DNA from: Saprolegnia diclina VS20
Taxonomy: Eukaryota; Oomycota; Saprolegniomycetes; Saprolegniales; Saprolegniaceae
Direction: 5' to 3'
Assembly (NCBI RefSeq): GCF_000281045.1
Contig: NW_008246081.1
Location: forward strand, 384,986-448,985
Length of the DNA stretch: 64,000 nucleotides
Shown here: piece after piece, positions 32,396-43,203 of the stretch
How positions within the stretch are numbered: position 1 is the stretch's first letter
Layout of the letters: each line of letters begins with the position of its first letter
Made by a program: the position numbers and the translations under genes
The notes under the pieces: generated by a model
The model's database searches: none
Seen by the model: only the letters and a program-made list of their open reading frames with translations
Told to the model about the DNA's origin: nothing

Positions 32396-35089
32396 CTACG
32401 GCCCTCGGCTCGTGCTAAAGAGCTGGTTGGCGGCGCCCTCGACGCTGCCCCGCGACGCCAGAAGGGCCGCGACCGCCTGCTCGTGGTCAAAGCCCATCTC
32501 GATGAGCTGCTTGACGCGCGTCGACTTTTGGAACCGAATACGAAGCGGCCGCGTCTGGCCTTGAATCATCTTGAGCGCGCGGTCGACCGAGTAGTGCCCG
32601 AGCGGGTGGCCGTTGGCCATGACGAGCCGGTCAAAGAGTCCGATTTGGCCCGAGGCTTCGGCGCCCATGGCCTCACCGTTGGGCAGGCGCGGGAAGGCCG
32701 TGACGCACAAGTCATTCTCAATCTTCTCCAAGTAGAGGCCGAGGACGACCGCGTCGACGGGGAACTGGACGTCGTACTCGTCGCTCTCGCACGCCTTGTT
32801 CATAATGTTGGTGCGTGGCGGCATGGCAATGGCGGCGTTCACAGCCTTGATGCTCTGAAAGAGCGCGTTGCCTTCGTCGACCGCGCCAAAGCCGCCCGTC
32901 GACGGAAGCTGCAGCAGCGAGGTTGACGGCGATGCTGTCGGCGGCGTCGCACCGAGTACTTCTCGCAGGAGGGATTTGCCCGTGTCCGAGAGCTTGCGCT
33001 CGCGCGTCGGCGCGGCTTCTTCGGTGATTGTCGTCGGCTTCACGGCGCCCTCGACCGCACCGTTGGCCCCGACCGTAAAGTTGCGAAAGAGTGCAATCGA
33101 CGAGTCCTATGTCATGTGGAGACGACGCGACGCTGCGAGAGGCGCGTACCTTGCGGTTGTCGGGCACTTCATAGAAGAGCAGCACCGGCTGGTACCGGCC
33201 CTTGACGCAGCTAGTACAAAGTACATCACGACGAGACCTCGACCATGAGCTGCGTACTGCCGGATGACGTCAGGCCAATCGCCAATCTCGGTGACCTTGC
33301 TGTCGTCAAAGAGGAGCCACGACTGGTGCGCCGTGCTGTAGAAGAAGGCAAAGTAGTGCCGGCCGTAGTAGCAGACAAAACCGCGGAACCGATACTGGGC
33401 CTTGAGGCCACCGAGGAACTTGGCGTGCTTGGCGGCTTCGCCCTGCGCCGTGAACGCGTGCGAGAGATCCACCGAGTCGCTAATGATGTGCAGGAGCGAC
33501 TCGATCTCTTCCTTCGGCGGGCTGTTGGTGGCCCACAGAAACGAGATGGCAAACACCGGGGGGAACCGCTGGATGACACGCTACGACGAAATAAGCTCCA
33601 GACTTATTGCTGTCTCTCACCTCGGTGGCGAGCTTGCCCTTGCAGCCTTCGACTTGGCAGGACCCGTGCACGTCCATGTTGTTGGGCATCTCGCGCAGCA
33701 TGTCTTCCATGTCGCGGTACGGCCGCGCGATCGCGTCCGTCGCATAGATCGAGAACACCTCCACCAGATCTGAGACGAGAACCAGAATGCGTCGAAAGGA
33801 TACCAGATTGCTGTACAGCTCCCAGTTGGACGACGCGTGGCACGCGCGGCACACGGACCGGTCGTAGATCTGGTGCGAAAACACAATGTGCGGAATGCTC
33901 TTGGGGTCAAAGACCGCCATGGGCTTCTCCTCAAAGCCCGACTGGCTCGCGCTCAGAAGGAAGCTACGCGACTTGAGCGCCTTCTTATCAAAGTCCGTGA
34001 GCTCCGTCACGTCCTATCCATGTATTCATCTTTCCGTCTCCTCGTTCGCTGCTTGTACCGATTGCTGGTGCATGAGGTTGAGGATCGTGAGCAGCGTCTC
34101 TTCCGCGTCGGCCATCGAGCCTTCTTGAAACATCTTGTCCTATTGTGTCGACACTCAGCTCTTATCGTCCAGAGGGACCAACTCACCGCGCTGTAGAGGA
34201 GGCTGAGCCACTTGCGCAGCACTTTCGGGTGCAGCGCACCACTCGACGGGTCTTCGTACGCGAGCATGATCTCCTTGAGCGCGCGAAGGACGTGGGACGC
34301 GACGTCGTCCGAGTCTTTGATGATGACGTCTTGGAGCAGCCGGCGAAGCGAAATGAGGTGCCAGAAGCTCTGGATGATGACGTTCAAGAAGCAATTGTTC
34401 TCGCCTACGCAAACCTCAGCGCGCGCGCTCCATGGAGACGCTACCTGTGGCGTTCTGGAGACCGCGGTGGATCGACGCGCCTTTGGTCCAAATCTCCGAC
34501 GATGCTTTTGGCCCTGCGTTCACAGCAGCGGTCTTGGGCGGCGAGGACCCGGAGCGCATGGGCGCAGGGCGAGGCGCGATCGACTTTGGTACGGTCGTGA
34601 GGTGCTCGACCCATTGGAAGAAGAGGTCTTCCGTCTTGACGTCGATCTCGAGCACGCAGGGCCGGTTCTCCTTGTCGAGTGCATGGAGGTAAAAGCCCCG
34701 GTTGCGCTTCTCCCATGGCACAAACCTACGCGCTGCTTTGAGACCATGTGGGCCATTAAGGACGGCAATATACTTCAAGTCCGAGTACGACTTGGCCGAC
34801 GGGTTGGCCAGCGTCGCCGCCAACTCGTCCGACGATGGCTGGAACTTGAACGTGAAGAGAATGAGCGATGCTATGTTGCTCGGATGGACGGCGAGGACGC
34901 TGTAGCGTTGGTGCCGGGGCCGCTGCGCGCACGCCATGAGGCCATTGCAAAGACGACGACCTAACCGAGGCTTACCACGTTGACGTAGCTCTGCGTCTTG
35001 ATGATGAGCCAGCCTTGGTAGACCTCGATCGGCGACGTCTACAAGGTAGGTCCATCAGCGGGCGTCGACCTCGGCAGGATCCGCGGACC
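32396..35089 (-). CDS. USP-type deubiquitinase with PH, PDZ and UBA regions
   Basis: Minus-strand exons: 34976-35038, 34445-34922, 34187-34404, 34059-34139, 33621-34013, 33258-33580, 33150-33210, 32396-33106. The first ATG probably comes from a start-codon-only exon near 35087-35089 (uncertain). About 776 residues. N-terminal PH-like region (about 2-155: GWLIIKTQSYVNV ... VLEIDVKTEDLFFQWVEHL). Then a ubiquitin-specific protease: Cys box GLQNATGENNCFLNVI with catalytic Cys near 186, FQEGSMADAEE, a CxxC pair (CRAC), and His box YYGRHYFAFFYS (His near 487) with WLLFDDSKV. It most resembles the plant UCH-related DUF627/DUF629 proteins. Residues about 653-732 look like a PDZ domain (GLYLEKIENDLCV, IGLFDRLVMANG, RPLRIRF). 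Residues 737-771 are a UBA (RVKQLIEMGFDHEQAVAALL). Predicted to remove ubiquitin at membranes or scaffolds. Catalytic Cys and His are present. Confidence 0.8.
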
Positions 35090-35535
35090 ATGATGATGAA
35101 GGGTTGTGGCCGGCGCCTCGAGCTTTGATCGCCCCTCGCCGTGCACGCAGGACTGATGATGACACACGCTCCAGATGTTATAACACACGTTGCGAAAGGC
35201 GCACCGACGCGTCCCCCCACCTCCTTCGTAATGTGCTCTGTGCCTTCCTTGACGCCGCCGTGTCGTCGCCACCGGCACTCTATCGTACACGCGCCGCTCC
35301 ATCCACTCGATCCTCCATCCTGCCGGCGGTCAAGGACGCAAGAAAGGGCTGCATGTGGCAGGAGCGGGTGCGAGATTGCGGTGTTATAACACGGTGTAAC
35401 GTGGTAGCACTTGAAGTTGGCAAGATATTTGTCACCTCTGCCGCGTTCGGTGCAAGACGCGCCGTCCCTGAGGCCATCGAAGGAAGACTGACTGAACTAC
35501 GATATTGGTACACGGCTAACAAGACTCCTAATATC
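35090..35535. promoter_or_regulatory. Deubiquitinase promoter region with TGTTATAACA palindromes
   Basis: This gap contains TGTTATAACA at 35176-35185 and the 12-base perfect palindrome GTGTTATAACAC at 35381-35392. Both lie upstream of the deubiquitinase gene. No coding exon supported. Confidence 0.4.
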
Positions 35536-37311
35536 TCAACTCCGCTGGTCGTCGTCGTCGTCGTCACCGAGCAACGTCTCGATCAACGCGGCCGAGTGGT
35601 CCACCGAGTGGAGCGACTTGACGAGATAGTGCAGCTGCCGCAGCACCGTGAGCACTTGGCGCTTGACGTCGACCGTCACGTCGTCCCGGACCATGTTGAG
35701 CAGTCGCCGCTACACACAAAACGTCAGCTACGTGGCGTGTACGATGAGGACGAGGACCTCGACACGTGGGTAGATGGCGAGGCGCGACACGTGCACATTG
35801 TCGGGTGCAAGCTCCAAGGAGAGTCGTCGGCGCTTCGTGCTGGGCTCCTCGACGCCGTCGCAAATCAGGTCGGGGCAGTAGTACTGGCACAGCGCTTGGA
35901 GCTCGTCTGCGTCAAAGTGCAGAGCCGCGATCTTGGCGAGCACTTTGCGCGACTCGGTGAGGATGTACGCGGTGTGCGCCGCCTCTTGCTCTTGCTGCTG
36001 CTGTTGCTGCTGTTGCTGCGCGAGCTGTGTCGGGCCTTCGTCCGGCGACGCCTCCTGCGCGCGGATGCAGTCGAGGACGGCCTCGTTGAGGGCGCAGACC
36101 GCATGCGACGCGGCGAGTTCGAGCGGCTCGGGCAACGTGACCGGGTACGTCTCAATGTCGGCCGCGTACCCGAGGTTGATGCCTGTGAGCTTGAGCAGTG
36201 GCAGCGCCGGGTTCATGTGCATGGCGGTGATGATGCACTTGGCCGCGTACTGAAGCGCGTCGGCTTTCGAGAGCGCGGTAATGTTGGGCGGCGGCCGGAC
36301 CATGTACTTGGTGGAACTCCAGTCGTGCCCTTCGACGAGGAGGCCCATGAGCGACGTCGACTTGCGCAGACCGAGGCTCACGTCGCGGAGCCCGAGCAGC
36401 GACAAATTGCAGTAGCTGAGGTCCACGACCCGCAGCGTCGACGAGTTGGCGATGCAGACGCCGAGCGCGCTTGCGCCCACGTCGCCGACCGGGTTGTTGT
36501 CCATGTAGAGGTTCTCGAGCGTATTGGTCGAGATGTGCAGCGCCTCGGCGAGCGCGAGCGCGCCGGCCGAGTCGATTTCGTTGAGTCCAATCTCGAGCGT
36601 TGTGAGGGACACGCGAGACGTCATGAAGGCAGCGACGAGGTACTTGAGCCCGGACGCGCGCACATGGTTTTGCCCGAGCATGAGTTCGCGCAGCTGCCGG
36701 TTGTGGGGCAGCGCGTCCGCGATGTGCATCATGCCTTTGACGCCAAGGTTGTTGGTGCCCAAGTAGAGTGACTTGAGCGAGTGGTTGGTCTTGAGCGCAG
36801 TTGCAATGTGCAGCGCACCCTCGTCCGTGATGCCGTTGCCGCTCAGATACAGCGCCTGCAACGTCGTGTTGACTTGAAGCGCGCGCGAGACGTCGGCGGC
36901 GCCTTCGACGCCAATGCAGTTGCCGCTGAGGTACAGCGTTGTGAGTGTTTGGTTCGTCTCGAGGGCCTTGGCGACCGCGGCGAGGCCCTTGTCCGTGATG
37001 CCGTTGAACCCAATGTCGAGGACGAGTAACGAGTGGTTCGAGGCGAGCGCCTTCCCGATGAGCAAGGCGCCTCGGTCACCCAGGTCAAAGCCGCAGAGCT
37101 TGAGTGACTGGAGGATGTTGATGTCGGTGCGGACACGCCGCAAGAGATCGTTTGAGAGCGACGTGGCGAGGTAGCCCTTGACACGCGCTTCCAAGATCGA
37201 GCGCGCCATGAGCTTCTTCTCGCGGCTGTCTTCGCGGTCGTCGTCTTCTCCTGGGCACGAGAACGTCATTCGATCCGACGAATACTTGTAGCGCGAGCTC
37301 AGTTCGCCCAT
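35536..37311 (-). CDS. Leucine-rich-repeat protein (RNI/NLRC type)
   Basis: Two exons: 35758-37311 and 35536-35709, 575 residues from the first in-frame ATG. At least eight 28-residue ribonuclease-inhibitor-like LRRs span about residues 65-330, with units such as TLTTLYLSGNCIGVEGA and SLKSLYLGTNNLGVKG. These repeats form curved protein-binding surfaces; no kinase, NACHT or F-box partner domain is present. Later regions include a 9-residue poly-Gln run, a basic RRRLSLE segment and a helical C-terminus ending in DDDDDDQRS. The frame stays open for 123 codons upstream with a Ser-rich, coding-looking composition (TVSPSFSSLEEGF), so an upstream coding exon is possible. TATCCGGATA sites lie 210-270 bases upstream. 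Function unknown. Confidence 0.75.
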
Positions 37312-37520
37312 GTAGCCCTTCCCAGGCAGCGACGAGGACGAATTCCGGCGCAGCTTGCAGAAGCCTTCCTCAAGGGAGGAGAAGGACGGCGACACCGTGC
37401 GGGAGGAGGCAGCTCTTGCTCTCCGCGGGTATCCGTCGACGATCGGGCAAGGACGGCCGGTGCAAGCGCCGATATCTTGAGCCCAATTGGAAGGTCGGTC
37501 GCGGGCACCACTTTTATTCC

Positions 37521-37582
37521 TATCCGGATACGCTGCCACCCACGCCAGCACACGCTTCGCGCCCGGCGCACGGTATCCGGAG
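37521..37582. promoter_or_regulatory. TATCCGGATA and GTATCCGGAG sites upstream of the LRR gene
   Basis: A perfect 10-base palindrome at 37521-37530 and a second half-matching copy at 37573-37582. Two further members of the recurrent motif. Confidence 0.45.
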
Positions 37583-37746
37583 GACCCCCCGGACCAATCG
37601 CAGCGCGCGTGGGACGTCGGGGTCACGCGACGGCCGCCATGGCGCTTCTCATTGGTCGAAATCAGCGGCGCGGCGGTCACGGGACACGGCGTTTACGCTA
37701 GCACGTTGCACAATCAGCCCATCGTGTCTATCGCGAAATCTCCAAT

Positions 37747-38105
37747 GTCAAAGAAAGCGCGCTCCGTCGTACTTGATCTTTGTCCCTTCCGAGCTCAAGT
37801 AACCTCCTCCTCTTCTTCTACGCTGGAGCAGTGACGGCTGCGCCGGGTGCCAGCGCGGCTGTTGACGGTGTAACCCTCGATCGACTTGCCACGTTGGCCC
37901 GCAACGGCGCCGCACTAAGCTTCCGTTTGACGCACGCCGAGAGTTCAAGCCGAGTGCCTGTCTTTGCCTTTCTAAGATCACGGTGTGCACCGCGACGGGC
38001 GTGTGCCCTCGCCTCGATGCTTCGCTTTTTGACGCGCTGAAGGACAACGTGGTGGGTGCGGTGGATATCCCTGGACATCGACTTCAACGTTGCTGCTCCC
38101 TGCCA
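37747..38105 (+). other. Unresolved coding-like segment
   Basis: Three short stretches in different frames look coding by composition: one beginning MSKKARSVVLDLCPF (37747), then SAAVDGVTLDRLATLARNG, then DASLFDALKDNVVGAVDI. I could not join them with splice sites of consistent phase. It may be a broken gene, a gene with unusual introns, or chance. From 38106 to 38473 the DNA is AT-richer and nothing is supportable. Confidence 0.2.
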
Positions 38106-38473
38106 TGAGGCATTACGTGGACAGGGTATAATGTGCATACAAATAGCATGTCAAATGTCGGTTTGGGATGCAGAGACTGGGCTTTTGTATCAGGCCCGAG
38201 ATGCGTGCATGGCTCTTGGCCCGAAGGCCCGACGGGATTTTTAAAAATGTTGCACTGATCTCTCTAAAAATGTATGTCGTTGAACCCATCTTTTGAAAAA
38301 TCAATATTTGAATGGGCCGGGCCTTGTCGCACTGTCCAACACAGAGTGAATATTGAATGTGTCCGGCGAGCAGATAGGGATTCAAAAATTCAGCTGCTCG
38401 TAAAAAACGACCAGCCTGACTCGCACCCGCGAAAGCCATTTCCGAATTCCCGGCCTCCCAAGTAAACCTAACG

Positions 38474-38854
38474 ATGGACTGCGAAGACCTCTGCGCGTGC
38501 ATGATGTGCGGCGCCCTCTGCGGTGCCTGCTGCGCCGCCGCCGACGACGATGACCGCCGCCGCCAGGGCCCCGTCGTCGTCCAGACCGTCCAGCCCGTCA
38601 TGGTCGGTGGCCAGTACCCGCAGCAGCAAATGTATGACCAGTACGGCAACCCCGTGTACATGCAGCAAGGCCAGCCCATGTATGCCCAGCAAGGCCAGCC
38701 CATGTACGCTCAGCCCGGCCAGCAAATGTACGCCCAGCCCGGCCAGCAAATGTACGCCCAGCCCGGCCAGCCTATGTATGGTCAGCCGCAGCCGCAGTAT
38801 GGCGTGCCGATGGCGCAGCCTGCCCCGGGCTACCCTGGTGCCAACAAGGTCTAA
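38474..38854 (+). CDS. Cys-rich N-terminus plus MYAQPGQQ repeat protein
   Basis: 126 residues, one exon. The first 22 residues are packed with cysteines (MDCEDLCACMMCGALCGACC), a pattern typical of multiply palmitoylated membrane-tethered proteins. A short Asp/Arg stretch (DDDDRRRQG) follows. The C-terminal two thirds are Gln/Pro/Tyr/Gly-rich with tandem octapeptides of the form MYAQPGQQ/MYAQQGQP (about six copies, residues 55-105), encoded by 24-base DNA repeats at about 38656-38780. The tail resembles prion-like or annexin/synexin-type PYG-rich regions that self-associate. No enzyme domain. Likely a membrane-peripheral or phase-separating protein; function unknown. Confidence 0.75.
   Translation: MDCEDLCACMMCGALCGACCAAADDDDRRRQGPVVVQTVQPVMVGGQYPQQQMYDQYGNPVYMQQGQPMYAQQGQPMYAQPGQQMYAQPGQQMYAQPGQPMYGQPQPQYGVPMAQPAPGYPGANKV
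38656..38780 (+). repeat. 24-base tandem coding repeat
   Basis: Direct repeat of about five 24-base units encoding MYAQ(P/Q)GQ(Q/P), inside the Cys-rich protein gene. Copies differ by a few bases, so unequal crossing-over and length variation are likely. Confidence 0.7.
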
Positions 38855-39239
38855 CCAACCTTGTCATCTTTAACTCATATATATATCATGACCTATTCGA
38901 TCTTGCCACGGTCTCTGCTTCATACGCTTCGTTCCTGCGGTCGCCTCGCCTCATCAATGCGCCGCATCCTCCCATGCACCCAGGGGTTACCCATAGGTCG
39001 TCGAGTCGAGATCAGGTCAGGAAGCGCAGGTTCCTGGTCGCGGGAGGCGGCTGCGGCTGAGAGAGGATCGTCAGTCACGTCAAGATCCAGCGCGCCAAAA
39101 TAAGTTGGACGTGCAGTAGCGCAACGTCGTTGGAGTATCCAGTTGCTCCGGTGAAATCATTCGGCTACTCGAACCGGTTACAATTGGGGACGAGCCAACG
39201 CCGTCAAACCGGTTCCAACACGAACCGGCAAACACAAAC
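38855..39239. other. Intergenic gap
   Basis: No supportable exon. Contains the 3' region of the repeat gene and the promoter of the membrane protein starting at 39240. Confidence 0.4.
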
Positions 39240-40092
39240 ATGCAATTCCATCAGCGGGCCGACCTCAGCGGCGCGTCCGAGGCCGTGAGCTTGAGCGCGA
39301 CGCGGCAGCGTGTGAGCGCAGTGCCGGTCGAGCTCACGCTCCCAAACCAACAAGTTCTACTGGTACACGGAGCCTGAGCCCGTCATGCGCTGCACTCATG
39401 CTATGTGCCAGGGCTTCCCGAACCGACCACCTCCGCTCGACGCTGCCGACGATGGGGCCTTCAACAAGGTAGCGCATGCTATCGCCCTTGTCACGCACGG
39501 TATGGATGCGTATATAGGCGGTGTTTATGACCAACGCTATGCGCAAGCATCCCGATGTGCGCGAAAACCAGGTACCGCCATCTCGCTGGCCGTCAAACAA
39601 GCTGTACTCTAGATCCTCTTTGGCATCTTTGCAGTCGTCAACGTTCTCTTTACGAGCGCGTTCTTCCTACCAGCAGACGCCTACGGTATCCAACGACGAG
39701 CCATCTTGATGGTGCTTGACACTGCACCCAGGTCACGCATGGTACGACGTTGGCCCGTTGCCGCCGCAGGTCCCGACTACGTGGCCCGGTCGTCTCGCTG
39801 TGCTTGCATCGACAGGCGTCTCGCTCGTCTGCGGCGCCTATGGCGTTTACAAAAAGCGCCGATCCATCCTTCTGCTCTTCCTCCTCTGTATGTCCTTGTC
39901 TCCTCGGCGACTTGACTCATTTGGGTCGTAGACACTGCCGCACAGGATGCGCTGCTCTTGATGTACCCGCCCGTGTTTCTCTTGGTCCTTCGCATTCCCG
40001 TCGATGTCGTCTTGTGCGGCCTCGCGTACAGCATGCATGCAGCACTGGTACTACATACCCCCTCCATGGTATCGCTCATGCTTCCTTTCTAG
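39240..40092 (+). CDS. Hidden multi-exon membrane protein, unknown function
   Basis: Six-exon model: 39240-39284, 39322-39468, 39518-39571, 39613-39685, 39732-39887, 39932-40092, giving 211 residues. All introns are GT-AG, 33-50 bases, with matching phases. No single frame shows it. After a polar N-terminus (for example PEPVMRCTHAMC, NRPPPLDAADDGAFNK) come hydrophobic segments: ILFGIFAVVNVLFTSAFFL (about 83-101), a second around LAVLASTGVSLVCGAYGVY, and two more in SILLLFLLYTA and MYPPVFLLVLRIPVDVVLC. That suggests three or four membrane passes. The ends of exons 1-2 are the least certain; a possible extra 30-base intron would not change the frame. No family recognised. Convergent with the ER DnaJ gene. 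Confidence 0.55.
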
Positions 40093-40165
40093 TCGGCGCG
40101 GTGGTTTGTGACGAGCAATAAAAAGTAGCTTGCTTCTTCGTCATTACGGGAGGGTCGCAATGCGC

Positions 40166-41226
40166 TTACCCAAAGATGTAGTTCATGACCATGTAAAAGC
40201 CCACTGCGTAAACAAAGCCAGGGATCGGGAGGCCGCCCCAGGGCTGGACAACTGGCGCGGGCTGGATGAGCTCCTGCTCTTGAGGCGTCGGGGCGTTCGA
40301 GGCCGCGTCGGCGGGATCGCGCTTGTCGGTCTTGGCACGGCGCACGTGGCCGACACCTTGGAGTTCACCTTGCAGCTGGCGCATGCCCATCATGATCATC
40401 TACGCAAGGTCAATGTGCAAACGATTGCACGCTGCCGTTCGTACCTTGTTGCTCTTGAGAAGCTCCATGCTCAGATCGTAGTTTTCTTGGAGGATGTTGC
40501 GCACGAAGAAAGCGCCCATGGACCGGCACCCGTTCATGAACGGCGGGTAGAGCAAGTGCATAAACTGCACGAGCTCGTACACGGTGATTTGGGGAAAGAA
40601 GCGCGGGGACAAGCCACCCTATATCGACACTTGTCGTCACTTCGGATGCATCGCGAGAGTACCTTGGCGAGCGTAATATTGATCTCGGCGACAAACATGA
40701 GCAGGCAGCCCGAGTAGCTCCACGCGCGCACGTCCGAGACGTCGCCGAGCGTCATGACGTACGTCAAGATGCCCCACACAATGTAGTACGAGAGGAGGCT
40801 CGTGATACGGCTGACGTCCGTGAGCGGCTCTTTTGAGAGAGCAGTCGCTTCGCCGTAAAAATCGTACACGTCGCGCTTCTCCGAGTCGCTCAAGACGTCG
40901 TACGCGATGCGGAGGCGGTTGAAGTCGTCGGCGGCCGTCGGCGACGGGTTCTTGTCCGGGTGCAGCTCCACAGAGCGCGTCCGGTACGCTTTCTTGATAT
41001 CGTTGAACGAGCAATCGCGCGAGACGTCGAGCATCGCGTAAAAGTTGGGTGGGTTGTTAGCGATCTCGAGCCCGATCGAGATGCTCGCGAGCGCGACGAG
41101 GAATCCGATCGAGTAGAAGATTGCCATCGTGCGGGAGAAGCGCCCGGGCGCCCGAATCCAGTTGAGGCCGGGGTTGACCACGGTCGAATAGACCACCATC
41201 GTCGTCACGAACTGCGAGTGCCCCAT
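40166..41226 (-). CDS. Membrane-anchored J-domain protein (probably ER)
   Basis: Three exons: 40663-41226, 40445-40618, 40166-40399 (323 residues). A transmembrane helix (MAIFYSIGFLVALASISIG, about 41-59) precedes a J domain at about 70-135 (NFYAMLDVSRDCSFNDIKK ... LHPDKNPSPTAADDF) with intact HPD. More hydrophobic helices follow (LLSYYIVWGILTYVM and a segment around GCLLMFVAEINITLA). The C-terminal exon ends with another hydrophobic stretch (GFVYAVGFYMVMNYIF). The layout, TM then J domain then more TMs, recalls ER translocon-associated J proteins of the Sec63/ERdj class, but no Brl domain is evident. ATG 41226 was chosen as the first ATG; the longer frame starts without one. Predicted to recruit Hsp70 to a membrane. 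Confidence 0.8.
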
Positions 41227-41588
41227 AGCTGCTGCGTCCTGCGTCCGTTGCGTGCTCGTCGCCGCAAGAAATACACAGCCGTCGGTCTGTCGTGACACGA
41301 GGCCATTGGTCAAAACCGTGCAGCGGTATCCGATGCCATTGGTTTAAATACTGGAAAAATAGAAAATACCTCTGTGTTTATAGCCAATCCAGGCGTGTCA
41401 CTGGCAACCTGCGATGGCATGACCGACTTCAACGAACGCTGGCACGTGGCAGCACCAGCGCCGAGTATGATACGCGAATCGCTTGCGGAGAAGCCGCACA
41501 CGACCAACGAGGCCTTCCCTGCGCAACGTCCAAATAAGATCTAGGGACACTGGGTCCGTGGAGTTTCGTGGTCTAAAATTATTCCGCC
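41227..41588. promoter_or_regulatory. Divergent promoter with CCATTGG boxes
   Basis: Lies between the ER DnaJ gene (minus) and the armadillo gene (plus). Two CCATTGG elements (41304-41310 and 41336-41342), i.e. CCAAT boxes on the minus strand, lie about 80-115 bases upstream of the DnaJ start. No coding exon seen. Confidence 0.45.
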
Positions 41589-42875
41589 ATGCCGCAAGCC
41601 GAGGCGGCTGTCATGAGCGCCCGCATCAACCACCTGCGCAACCCTGGCGCGACGCTCTACAAGACAACCACCGTGCGTCATCTAGGTCGCGTCGAGGCCA
41701 AACCGAACGCGGCTCTCATTGCCGACAACGCCGTTGTGGAAGCGTTTGGCGCCGACAAGTGTCCCAAGCTGGTCCGTGCCCCCTCCGCGCGATGCCATCA
41801 TGCTCTTTGTCGTTTAGGCTCAACTCCTCAAGGAAGAGAACGAAAATACGCTTTTGCATGCACTGCGCTGCATCGCGGGCGTGCTCAAGATGCCGACAGA
41901 CGTGGTCAACAGCACCCACGACGAACACCACGTGCTCGAGCCGCTCGGCAACCTCGTGTACCACAACAACGCCGCGATCCGCCGCTTGGCGGCGACGGCC
42001 CTGCGCGTCTTTGCGTCCCACGCCGTCGGGCGCGCCGAGCTTGTCCGGTACCGAACGATGCGCAAGATTCTCAAGGTCTTTGGCCGCAACGACAACGAGC
42101 TCATGGAGCCGCTCTTTGATACAGCGCTGCATGTGAGCTCGACCATGTCGGGCGTCCGCGAGATGAGCCAACACGGGTACCTCCCGCTTTGCGCGCTCTG
42201 ACGTATGCGATTCAAACTGTATTTGCATGTAGGTACCCGGCGGTCATTCTCGAGAAGCTCAAGCGTGATGCGTCCGACAGCATCCGCGTGCGCGCGCTCC
42301 AGCTCCTCAAGGCGTTTGTGAACGACGGGATTCCCAGCACTGTCCTGCACATCGTCGAGCTCGGCGGTGTCGACGCAGTCGCCAAGTTTATCCACTCAAA
42401 GAACAAAGACGTACGTGACGAGATGCATCAACTTGTGACGCGCGCCTGTCTGTAGGTGCGCACGGCGGCGCTTCAAACCACCGGCGCGATGCTCTACTTG
42501 GAGCAAGGACGTAATAGCGCGATGCTCAATGGCGTCGCCAAGAAGCTTTGCGGCGTGCTCCAAGACCGAGACTCGTCTGTGAGCATTGTCGCCGCGGGCG
42601 CGCTCATGGTCCTCGCAGTCCACGACGGCGCCAAGCGCGAGATCTACGAGCTCGGCGCCCACACGGGCTTTCTCGCGCTCTTACATCGCCCCGAGTACGG
42701 CGTCCAGCTCAATACGCTCAAGCTCGTGACGGTCCTCGCCGCGCACCCGCTCGCGCGCGACGCCATGCGCACCAAGCAAATGGAAAAGACAATGCGCGAC
42801 ATGACCGAAGATACGAACGAGCTGCTCGCACGCTCGGCCAAACTCGCGCTCCGGGCTGTGCTATGGACGCCGTAA
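41589..42875 (+). CDS. Armadillo-repeat protein, RSPH14-like (radial spoke)
   Basis: Four exons: 41589-41771, 41818-42176, 42233-42410, 42456-42875 (379 residues). The N-terminal 60 residues are followed by tandem helical ARM/HEAT repeats: IRRLAATALRVFASHAVGR, AVILEKLKRDASDSIRVRA, VAKKLCGVLQDRDSS and SIVAAGALMVLAVHDGAK. The segment ending ASHAVGRAELV is close to the ATHSVGRAGFL stretch of animal RSPH14, the ciliary radial-spoke-associated ARM protein. That assignment rests on this resemblance and on the next gene being a dynein light chain, so it is tentative. Introns are 46-56 bases. The first intron falls just before the ARM array. Confidence 0.65.
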
Positions 42876-43203
42876 TACCAGCTCTCAACAACATTATACA
42901 GACTCCGTTGGCAGATGACGCACATTGTTGATAGCAGTGTCAATGGTGGATCGACAGCAAGCAACGTGTCGTATCATGGTGCACAGTACCCTAGTCCTCG
43001 TCGAGTCCGAGCCCTACCCCGATGCGGCGTCGCTGCCCGCCGCACGCCGTATTAGCGGTGCTGCGTCGCCAAGAAGGGACAGCAGCTCTGAGAGACCTCC
43101 TGCGAGTGATGGCCACGTGCAAGCTGCAAAGGGCATGATCGCGGTTCGAGTGTTTAAAACTCGGGAAGAAACGCGCCGGATCATTGGTGAAGCGGCGCGG
43201 ATC
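42876..43203. other. Gap upstream of the roadblock gene
   Basis: Contains in-frame upstream ATGs for the roadblock gene, with a low-complexity Ser/Arg leader that does not match the family. Treated as promoter and 5' leader. Confidence 0.4.

Noticed and set aside
38120-38460. AT-rich segment suspected to be a transposon remnant
   Set aside because: No terminal repeats, target duplication or transposase-like frame could be found.
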